A stretch of 5,888 nucleotides of DNA. Origin: an uncultured Dehalococcoidia bacterium (GTDB taxonomy: Bacteria; Chloroflexota; Dehalococcoidia; Dehalococcoidales; UBA3254). A program made the translations under genes and the position numbers. Below, piece after piece: positions 1-4,936 of this stretch (position 1 is its first letter; each line of letters begins with the position of its first letter). The notes beneath the pieces were generated by a model. The model ran no database searches. It had not been told where the DNA came from and saw nothing but the letters and a program-made list of their open reading frames with translations. The stretch covers positions 1-5,888 of the forward strand of contig CAITCX010000430.1 in NCBI GenBank assembly GCA_903890885.1. Direction: 5' to 3'.

Positions 1-533
1 CTTTTGCATAAGAAAAAAATGGAATGCAAGTCGAAACTCGCTTGAGAATGATTTGTGCCTCCTTGATATCCTCTGGATTCTGGCCTGGTGGTAGGATCAA
101 GGAATGCGCTTGATTGATTATCTATGGCTGCATCGGTATTCGGATGATCGCGCAGAGCTCTTTGCAAAACTACACGGCTATTATTAATTTTGGCCGTCAC
201 TACAGATTGAGCCAAAGCGGTAGCCAGGGGCTGATCATCCGCCCGGCGGTATTGTTCCCTTCTGAGCTTAACATTACCGGAGACCGGCCCTTCCACTCTG
301 GCCAGAAAGCGACCATTCAAAGTCAAAAAAGAGACCATGACCTGCCGTTCCGCACAAAGACCCATCAAAGGCGGGCTCATAGAAACCTGCCCGAAACAGA
401 CTATGCTCTGGAGAGTGTGAATGGGCACTCTGAGTTTAGCATCACCATCCAGCATCACTTCCACGGTCTCTCCTTCCCTATGAAGGTAACAACCCTGAGT
501 TGTGACATAAAGGGTATTCAGCAGTCGTTTCAT
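1..533 (-). CDS. cas1: CRISPR-associated endonuclease/integrase Cas1, subtype I-C (5' part, probably frameshifted)
   Basis: Cas1 is the metal-dependent integrase that, with Cas2, inserts new spacers into the CRISPR array. Translation starts at an ATG whose first base is 533, overlapping the cas4 stop by 4 nt (ATGA), with GAGG at 541-544 seven bases upstream. Residues 1-139 read as a typical I-C Cas1 N-terminal beta domain: MKRLLNTLYVTTQG at the start, then FGQVSMSPPLMG, CAERQVMVSFLT, NGRFLARVEGPV, RREQYRRADD and RALRDHP. After about residue 139 the same frame stays open but stops looking like Cas1. The next frame, after a GATT tandem duplication at 112-119, reads as a plausible helix (PEDIKEAQIILKRV). 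The gene leaves the window at position 1, so the C-terminal catalytic Glu/His/Asp residues are not visible. The family assignment is very secure; the frameshift is an inference. Confidence 0.93.
   Translation of the reverse strand, partial: MKRLLNTLYVTTQGCYLHREGETVEVMLDGDAKLRVPIHTLQSIVCFGQVSMSPPLMGLCAERQVMVSFLTLNGRFLARVEGPVSGNVKLRREQYRRADDQPLATALAQSVVTAKINNSRVVLQRALRDHPNTDAAIDNQSSAFLDPTTRPESRGYQGGTNHSQASFDLHSIFFLCK
112..119. repeat. GATT tandem duplication, probable frameshift site in cas1
   Basis: The plus strand reads GATTGATT (AATCAATC in the coding direction) at the point where the cas1 frame stops resembling Cas1. Removing one 4-nt copy joins the frame ending ...DAAIDNQ to one reading AHSLILPPGQ..., which stays open to the window edge. 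That second frame has a TAG stop at 122-124, so the switch must lie at or below about position 121, which matches the repeat. A 4-bp slippage duplication is the simplest explanation. Confidence 0.55.
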
Positions 534-1210
534 ACCGCATCCTCAGATTTTTGAATCAATTGATGGATATAATCCTTCACACTGTGCTGACCTCTGACTA
601 CTTTAGGAAGACAGACTTTTTCCAGAGAACAACTATGGCAAAAGGGCGCATAAACAGGGTCAGGTGTTACTCCTGCTGCAAACAGTTCGTGTAATTGGGT
701 AATAAGCGCTTCTGTCTCCTGGCGCAGGATTTCATGCAAAACCACATCCTGCCTGCGACGCGGTTGCCCGTAGAAAAAGCTAGCAGAGGATAAGGTTACT
801 CCCAGCATTTCTTCGAGACACAAAGCCTGAGCGCAAAGTTGAACCTCATCCTCATGGCCTAATTTAGGTTTGCCGTGTTTGTACTCTATGATGAAAGGCT
901 GCCAGAAACCCGGTTGTCCTTCCAGCTTTATACTCTGTTCAGGGTTTTCGGATTTATGGAACTCAACTACATCGGCTTGCCCGATCAATCCCCATCTCAA
1001 AGAACGCAAGCGTAACCCGCGGGTAATGCGCAAATCACCCCGTGATTCATCCTCATCATTATGTGCACGGTCATGCATGATAATGCCTTCGGCAGTCAGG
1101 CGGTTATCAGTCCATTGCCCTTCCAGATGGATAAGCGCCCACTGCCTGGGACAAAAAGCCAGGTGCTGAAGAGCCGAGATGGGGAGGAGATCATCTTCGG
1201 TATAGTTCAA
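530..1210 (-). CDS. cas4: CRISPR-associated exonuclease Cas4 (RecB-like, Fe-S)
   Basis: Cas4 is a RecB-family nuclease that trims and orients PAM-containing prespacers for Cas1-Cas2. The protein is 226 residues, normal for I-C. The nuclease core is intact: His46, Asp80 in GLIGQADVVEF, Glu109 and Lys111 in FIIEYKHGKPK, and Gln124 in the QLCAQAL helix. The four cysteines expected to hold the Fe-S cluster are Cys20 (AFCPRQ), Cys191, Cys194 and Cys200. The start is a TTG at 1208-1210: an in-frame TGA lies only five codons upstream and there is no earlier start, while the first downstream ATG (residue 45) would remove Cys20. GAGAG at 1220-1224 sits nine bases before the TTG. The end overlaps cas1 by 4 nt, suggesting translational coupling of the two adaptation genes. 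It is separated from cas7c by 88 nt. Confidence 0.96.
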   Translation of the reverse strand: MNYTEDDLLPISALQHLAFCPRQWALIHLEGQWTDNRLTAEGIIMHDRAHNDEDESRGDLRITRGLRLRSLRWGLIGQADVVEFHKSENPEQSIKLEGQPGFWQPFIIEYKHGKPKLGHEDEVQLCAQALCLEEMLGVTLSSASFFYGQPRRRQDVVLHEILRQETEALITQLHELFAAGVTPDPVYAPFCHSCSLEKVCLPKVVRGQHSVKDYIHQLIQKSEDAV

Positions 1211-1298
1211 GTATTTTAACTCTCATCTCTAATTTTTTGAACTGGTGCGGTATAACCGTTCGGCGAACCCACCTTTATCAAAGTATCTTTTCCATCGG
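1211..1298 (-). other. cas7c-cas4 intergenic spacer with small foldable element
   Basis: This 88-nt gap is the longest in the operon and contains no convincing ORF. It holds the cas4 ribosome binding region (GAGAG, 1220-1224). At 1244-1273 there is a 30-nt stretch that can fold, in the coding-strand sense, as an outer GGTG/CACC stem enclosing two short hairpins, GTTC-GCC-GAAC and GGT-TAT-ACC. The sequence following it in the transcript is A-rich rather than U-rich, so it is not an intrinsic terminator for the operon. Its function is unknown and the fold may be coincidental. Confidence 0.4.
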
Positions 1299-2042
1299 TC
1301 ATAATTTTTCCATCAGCGTGATACCGGGCGGCATATCTTTCGTTGGTGGAACTATGACTTCATAATCGCCGAAATCGCGAGGCGGACTATTTTTAGGATT
1401 CACTTTAACCATATCAAAGAGCAGATGCGCGGGGACATTACCCAAAGGAGAATCATGCTTAAACACTATAAGTTTGCGGGTCGCCATGTAACCCCGCGCA
1501 GCAGAATGGTCCTGGTCGAACATGTTCAAAAGCGCAGTCCAGAATAAACTGAGGTCATCTTCTGAATAACAGGTTTGAGCTGCCAGGGGGGCTGAGATAA
1601 AACCGTAGGACCGGTAAAGACCATAAGGAATGGTGTATTTTCGCCCCATAGTCCGGTTATCGCCCTGCTGCTTGTCAGCCTCGGCCTCAGTGGCAACTGC
1701 CATGCGGGTGATGCTGTGTTCAAGCGGAACCACCTGATTAATGCTGCGGGCAAAGGTCATCTGCACCGGGCCACGAACCTGGCCGCAATTAGGAGCAGAC
1801 TTTAGTGATAAAACAGCGCCAAATGTCCTGATATCAAAGTAGCTGTTGCACATCTTGACCCTACCTTTTTCTACCTCATCACCCGTGGGTTTACGGGATT
1901 TAGCCAATTTAAGTGCATCAGTTAAACACTCCTTTATCTCGATCGCGGGTTTCATTTCTTTTATCCAGGACTGAACGGACTTTTTATCCATATCGGCCGC
2001 CAGAATCAGAGAATACGAATGATCATTTTCCTCTATACTCAC
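1299..2042 (-). CDS. cas7: Cas7c C-terminal fragment
   Basis: This frame reads 247 residues if the GTG at 2040-2042 is taken as the start, but no Shine-Dalgarno sequence is at a suitable distance, so that GTG is probably an internal Val codon. Residues 64 onward hold the conserved Csd2 core: MCNSYFDIRTFGAV, NCGQVRGPVQMTFARS, VVPLEHSITRMAV, TMGRKYTIPYGLYRSYGF and the ARGYMATRKLIVFKHDS segment, ending normally with MEKL. The first 60 or so residues belong to an inserted segment that standard I-C Cas7 proteins lack. Confidence 0.85.
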   Translation of the reverse strand: MSIEENDHSYSLILAADMDKKSVQSWIKEMKPAIEIKECLTDALKLAKSRKPTGDEVEKGRVKMCNSYFDIRTFGAVLSLKSAPNCGQVRGPVQMTFARSINQVVPLEHSITRMAVATEAEADKQQGDNRTMGRKYTIPYGLYRSYGFISAPLAAQTCYSEDDLSLFWTALLNMFDQDHSAARGYMATRKLIVFKHDSPLGNVPAHLLFDMVKVNPKNSPPRDFGDYEVIVPPTKDMPPGITLMEKL

Positions 2043-2065
2043 TCCATCAGGTAAACCAATCTCTT

Positions 2066-2386
2066 CTATGATTTGCCAAGTTCACTGGAAATCGTAACTC
2101 TGACTTCTTCTCCAAGGTCAATGCCCAGTTCTTTAAAAGCCTGTACATGTGCTCTGCCTAATACAGCCTTTTCCTTTATATAAATGTCGTAAGGCGCACT
2201 CAAGCCCTTAGCTAACCCCACGTAATTCCTGACTTTTCTTTTAAGACAAACATCTGTTACCAGGCCATGGCCTGTTTCCGGATCAACCCTGGGCAAATTA
2301 CCGGCATCCGGGTCGCCATTAGGATTGCCATCTTTGACATCGAAGAGTAATACAAAGTCATAACGGTTGTTAACGATATTGGCCAT
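2066..2386 (-). CDS. cas7: Cas7c N-terminal fragment
   Basis: This frame encodes 106 residues from ATG 2384-2386 to TAG 2066-2068. It carries the hallmark Csd2 N-terminus: YDFVLLFDVKDGNPNGDPDAG, shown here as its core LLFDVKDGNPNGDPDAG (residues 13-29), followed by DPETGHGLVTDVCLKRKVRN and IYIKEKAVL. The Shine-Dalgarno sequence is AGGAG at 2395-2399, eight bases upstream of the ATG. On its own the fragment contains only the first part of the RNA-recognition fold and is not expected to assemble into a backbone. Confidence 0.85.
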   Translation of the reverse strand: MANIVNNRYDFVLLFDVKDGNPNGDPDAGNLPRVDPETGHGLVTDVCLKRKVRNYVGLAKGLSAPYDIYIKEKAVLGRAHVQAFKELGIDLGEEVRVTISSELGKS

Positions 2387-2432
2387 TTTTATTTCTCCTA
2401 TTATATAATTTTATTTCATTCAGACCGGGTAA
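2387..2432 (-). promoter_or_regulatory. AT-rich cas8c-cas7c spacer with cas7c ribosome binding site
   Basis: These 46 nt between the cas8c stop and the cas7c ATG are markedly A+T rich in the part nearest cas7c. In the transcript sense they end TAGGAGAAATAAAAATG, giving AGGAG at 2395-2399 with eight bases to the start. An unstructured AU-rich leader with a good Shine-Dalgarno sequence fits high translation of the subunit needed in the most copies per complex; that link is inference. Confidence 0.6.
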
Positions 2433-2786
2433 CTATCCTGCCCTGGTGAAAAACGCCTGCCTCTGGTGATAATAACCGATGGCGAAGCGGCCCTGGTCGG
2501 CCAGACTCAAATGAGAAGGGAAATCTCCCAAACCATCCATAATCTCGCCAATTTGTTTTTCTATGTAAACAGCCGTCCCTTTGTTTTCCAGCTTGGAGAT
2601 ATGATGATTCTTGAGTTTCAAGAGCTGAGGAAAGGCCGCGACAGGCGTGCTGGAGGCCGAACCGTAAAAGCAGTCTCGAATACCGGAGTTGATGTTGGGA
2701 CTCGCCAATTCCTGGGCTCGTTCCAGGGTGGCAAACAAACGTCCTAACCGGTAGCCGGGATTGTTATTGCTGGTATCCAATGACAT
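2433..2786 (-). CDS. cas11c: Cas11c small subunit, internal start within cas8c
   Basis: In type I-C systems the small subunit Cas11 is made by independent translation from an internal start in the 3' part of cas8c; this is established for Desulfovibrio vulgaris. Here Met470 of Cas8c (ATG 2784-2786) is preceded by AAGGAG at 2793-2798 with a six-base spacer, an excellent Shine-Dalgarno arrangement lying inside the Lys-Glu-Phe-Asp codons. The product would be 117 residues, about 13 kDa, beginning MSLDTSNNNPGYRLGRLFA, in the expected size range for Cas11c. It shares the frame and stop codon of cas8c. Two copies would be expected to line the complex and help hold the target DNA. The site is seen directly; use of the start is inferred from the family. 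Confidence 0.85.
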   Translation of the reverse strand: MSLDTSNNNPGYRLGRLFATLERAQELASPNINSGIRDCFYGSASSTPVAAFPQLLKLKNHHISKLENKGTAVYIEKQIGEIMDGLGDFPSHLSLADQGRFAIGYYHQRQAFFTRAG

Positions 2787-4193
2787 ATCGAACTCCTTAT
2801 CTTGTTTACGATAAATTCTGGCATCCCGCACCAGTATGGCTTTTATCAGAGACGCGCGGGGGTAAGTAACGTTTGGTAAAGACTTACCGGTTTTCTGGTC
2901 TTTTTTGGATTGTTCAGCTTTGACCCTCAATATCAAAGCGTTAAGCAATGATTTTGGATAGGGAGTACCTGTTAAGATAGCTTTCATAAAATCACCGGAT
3001 AGATTGGGCTGGATATTTTTAGAATCGGCCTGAAGTGCCGATGATACAAGCAACCGGAATAGCGAAAGGTGCTCAGGTTCGTAATTTCTATGGACTATAC
3101 TGATATCATCAAAATGTTGTCTTATGTTTTTCACTACCTGACCTACCGTTCCGGCATGCCAAAAACGGACGGCTATTCTTGACGCATTGGGAGAAAGCCC
3201 CAGTACAAAAAACGGCATCAGGTCCTCTTGAAGTGGCGGAGTACCCTTTTCCGGGGATTTGTACAGAGCCCTGATGGATTCGTTATCCTGGGCAGAGTTT
3301 TCCTTAGCTTTTTCCCCGAAAAATTCAGCGAACATATCCTCCAACGGATTCTTCCTGGCTGCCCAGAACACAGTGCTGGCATCACCGACCTGGATGCGTT
3401 GCCGCGAGTTTTTAGCTAATAATGCGTTCAAAGCAGCGGTATAAGCAGAAGCAGCTTTCTGGCTTACCGGAGCATTGTAACCCTGCGTCTTGTGGTAAGA
3501 ATTGAAGGCATCCAGATTGAAAGAGACTATATTTGCCCCTGAAGATTGTGCACCCCAGACGCCTTTAATGGCAGTATGCAGCCTGATTGGTTCAGCCAGT
3601 TCACCCGTAACAAGACAGGTCTGGCTGTCACGGTTACTGCTACCGTTTATTTTGTTCAGCGTGGCAGCTATTACGGCGCGCTGGCAAACAAGCCCGGAAT
3701 CACCTTGAAGCATAAAAGTAAGATTTGAACCGCTTTCTTCTATCTCCTTCCAGTATTTATGATTGAAAACCCCAGAAAAATCCTTCTTTTCTAAAAACCT
3801 GACAACTGCTTTAATCCCTTTGTCATCCAGGCTGTCACTAAAGGTATCCAGGATGCGTTTCAAAAAGGCTTCCTGTTGTTCCTCGGCTCGCCTTTTAAGC
3901 CGGTCCTGGTCTTTACTGGCGTCTATTTTAGGTTTGCCAAAAACATAGACGGGGTTATCCCAGAGCAAATTGGCTGCTATCCCAACAGACCTTTTAACTG
4001 CTTTGGGAACGGCAGTTATCCTGCCGCTTTTCTTTTTTCCCTCCCCTTCCCGTGTATCCTGCAGACCCGTAAATTCACCCGCCTCGTTAATTACGACCAG
4101 AAATGGGATTTCTTTCCTCTCATACCCTTCCGGCGCGCTCTCCCCTTCCCGTGTTAACCTTTGATGATATTCAAAAAGAGCCTGTAAAATCAT
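2433..4193 (-). CDS. cas8c: Cas8c (Csd1) large subunit of the type I-C complex
   Basis: Cas8c is the large subunit that recognises the PAM and starts target unwinding in the I-C complex. The protein has 586 residues, within the usual family range, with no break. Family signatures in order: MILQALFEYHQRL at the N-terminus; LQGDSGLVCQRAV (about 162-174); CLVTGELAEPIRLH (193-206); GAQSSGANIVSFN (214-226); APVSQKAASAYTAALNALL (241-259); FFVLGLSPNASRIAVRFW (328-345); PYPKSL (411-416); then MSLDTSNNNPGYRLGRLFA, and DQGRFAIGYYHQRQAFF at the end. The start ATG (4191-4193) overlaps the cas5c stop by 4 nt, with GGAGG at 4201-4205 seven bases upstream. The last 117 codons also form a separately translated small subunit. 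Two in-frame 15-bp DNA repeats near the start both encode TREGE. Confidence 0.97.
   Translation of the reverse strand: MILQALFEYHQRLTREGESAPEGYERKEIPFLVVINEAGEFTGLQDTREGEGKKKSGRITAVPKAVKRSVGIAANLLWDNPVYVFGKPKIDASKDQDRLKRRAEEQQEAFLKRILDTFSDSLDDKGIKAVVRFLEKKDFSGVFNHKYWKEIEESGSNLTFMLQGDSGLVCQRAVIAATLNKINGSSNRDSQTCLVTGELAEPIRLHTAIKGVWGAQSSGANIVSFNLDAFNSYHKTQGYNAPVSQKAASAYTAALNALLAKNSRQRIQVGDASTVFWAARKNPLEDMFAEFFGEKAKENSAQDNESIRALYKSPEKGTPPLQEDLMPFFVLGLSPNASRIAVRFWHAGTVGQVVKNIRQHFDDISIVHRNYEPEHLSLFRLLVSSALQADSKNIQPNLSGDFMKAILTGTPYPKSLLNALILRVKAEQSKKDQKTGKSLPNVTYPRASLIKAILVRDARIYRKQDKEFDMSLDTSNNNPGYRLGRLFATLERAQELASPNINSGIRDCFYGSASSTPVAAFPQLLKLKNHHISKLENKGTAVYIEKQIGEIMDGLGDFPSHLSLADQGRFAIGYYHQRQAFFTRAG
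2787..2798 (-). promoter_or_regulatory. internal ribosome binding site for cas11c
   Basis: The transcript reads AAGGAGTTCGAT directly before ATG. Six bases match the anti-Shine-Dalgarno sequence, at optimal spacing. It is as good as the sites in front of the main cas genes, which is unusual inside a coding sequence and decides the internal cas11c start. Confidence 0.82.
4041..4154 (-). repeat. 15-bp direct repeat pair within cas8c
   Basis: The plus-strand sequence CTCCCCTTCCCGTGT occurs exactly at 4041-4055 and at 4140-4154. The copies are 99 bp apart, so they are in the same codon phase and both encode Thr-Arg-Glu-Gly-Glu. Recombination between them would remove exactly 33 codons without a frameshift. 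They may mark a local duplication or be chance in a purine-rich stretch. Confidence 0.75.
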
Positions 4194-4897
4194 CCTCGCA
4201 CCTCCAAAGACGCAGGTGAAGGAATGCTTATCTTCCCATTGTCGAGAACGGCTTTAAAGAAACGGGGCTGGCATTTATCACTGCACAAATGGATTTCATT
4301 GATATCAACGCTGTGGTCATGAAAGATGTCATAAAGCATATATCCCAGGTCACGCGGATTTCCAAAACCCAGTTCTGCGGTCTTTTCTAAAGACCCAGGT
4401 AAAAGCGATCCTTCCTGAACAGGTGTAAAATCAGCCGGAAACTCGCGGCAGCCCATGTATGGATGGTGAAAACACTGTCCCTTTTCCGACCGGCGCAAGA
4501 ACATCTCCTCAAACTTAACAAGCGAGTCCGCAGGGCCGGCCTTTTCAGTCATCTCAAAGAAAGCGTGAATGGTATAAGCTACGTCCCGTAAAAACAGTCC
4601 TGCCCTCTGCTGCCGCCTGTCTTCGATAAATATACCGTCAACAGAGGGTGAAACCACCGCGCCGATTTCATTGCGCCTCACGGATTCCCATTTAATGGGA
4701 TTAAGAACATCAATTTGAGTAATGCGCCAGCTTATTGCCGGTTTCCACAGAATGGCTTCCAGGACCCCCCTGGCAGCCGATGGAGTCATCACATCGTAAG
4801 AGACACGTTCCACCTTCATTTCCGGCCGCGTAAAACACGCGTTTCTGCCCCAGACCTTGAGCCGCAAAGTACGACTTCTGGCGGCTATTCCCTGCAT
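4190..4897 (-). CDS. cas5c: Cas5c (Cas5d) crRNA-processing subunit
   Basis: In subtype I-C, which has no Cas6, Cas5c cleaves the pre-crRNA repeat and then stays bound to the 5' handle in the surveillance complex. The protein has 235 residues, typical length. Signatures: LRLKVWGRNACFTRPEMKVE (11-30), VSYDVMTPSAARGVLEAI (32-49), WKPAI, RRNEIG, RRQQRAGLFLRDVAYTI, GQCFHHPYMGCREFPADF, NPRDLGYMLYDI and FFKAVLDNG near the end. AAGGAGGT at 4904-4911 lies six bases before the ATG, the strongest ribosome binding site in the window. The stop overlaps the cas8c start (ATGA). Compared from memory with the Bacillus halodurans active site (Tyr46, Lys116, His117), the corresponding positions here appear to be Leu50, Lys128 and Phe129, so the processing centre may differ from that model. 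Confidence 0.96.
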   Translation of the reverse strand: MQGIAARSRTLRLKVWGRNACFTRPEMKVERVSYDVMTPSAARGVLEAILWKPAISWRITQIDVLNPIKWESVRRNEIGAVVSPSVDGIFIEDRRQQRAGLFLRDVAYTIHAFFEMTEKAGPADSLVKFEEMFLRRSEKGQCFHHPYMGCREFPADFTPVQEGSLLPGSLEKTAELGFGNPRDLGYMLYDIFHDHSVDINEIHLCSDKCQPRFFKAVLDNGKISIPSPASLEVRG

Positions 4898-4903
4898 AAT
4901 ATT

Positions 4904-4911
4904 ACCTCCTT
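4904..4911 (-). promoter_or_regulatory. strong Shine-Dalgarno sequence for cas5c
   Basis: The transcript reads AAGGAGGT, then AATATT, then ATG: an eight-base match to the 16S rRNA tail at good spacing. It lies in the 39-nt spacer after the cas3 stop and fixes the cas5c start. Confidence 0.8.
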
Positions 4912-4936
4912 CAATCTATTTATCTCGAATAGTTAT

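Larger units (their letters stand above)
1299..2386 (-). pseudogene. cas7: Cas7c (Csd2) crRNA-backbone subunit, split by a frameshift
   Basis: Cas7c polymerises along the crRNA spacer to form the backbone of the I-C surveillance complex. The coding sequence is present in two frames: an N-terminal piece (2066-2386) and a C-terminal piece (1299-2042, first in-frame start a GTG). The first frame stops at TAG 2066-2068. The second is closed upstream by TGA 2082-2084, so the lesion must lie between 2066 and 2084. Adding one A to the AAA run at 2072-2074 joins ...SSELGK to IIEEIGLPDG and gives a continuous protein of about 362 residues. There is no slippery heptamer of the X XXY YYZ type, so programmed -1 frameshifting is not supported. 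The restored length exceeds the usual 280-300 residues because of an inserted segment around the lesion. It could be a real mutation or a homopolymer sequencing error. Confidence 0.85.

Noticed and set aside
114..554. Plus-strand open frame of 146 codons opposite cas1
   Set aside because: It is antisense to well-conserved Cas1 coding sequence and its translation shows no recognisable family.
870..1169. Plus-strand open frame of 99 codons opposite cas4
   Set aside because: It is a shadow of the Cas4 nuclease core; there is no family resemblance and no ribosome binding site of note.
1244..1273. Rho-independent terminator between cas7c and cas4
   Set aside because: The stems are only 3-4 bp, and the coding-strand sequence after them is A-rich with no U-tract.
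1526..1753. Minus-strand open frame in another phase inside cas7c
   Set aside because: The conserved Csd2 core is in the other frame; this reading shows no family features.
2066..2084. Programmed -1 frameshifting in cas7c
   Set aside because: The coding-strand CTTGGCAAATCATAG does not contain an X XXY YYZ slippery heptamer, and backbone subunits are not known to need recoding.
2400..2405. Perfect TATAAT hexamer (minus strand) upstream of cas7c, a possible internal promoter
   Set aside because: No TTGACA-like element lies at 16-18 nt spacing, and transcription would begin on top of the Shine-Dalgarno sequence. The AT-rich spacer is a sufficient explanation.
2466..4164. Several plus-strand open frames of 60-93 codons opposite cas8c
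   Set aside because: All overlap intact Cas8c coding sequence on the other strand and look like antisense shadows.
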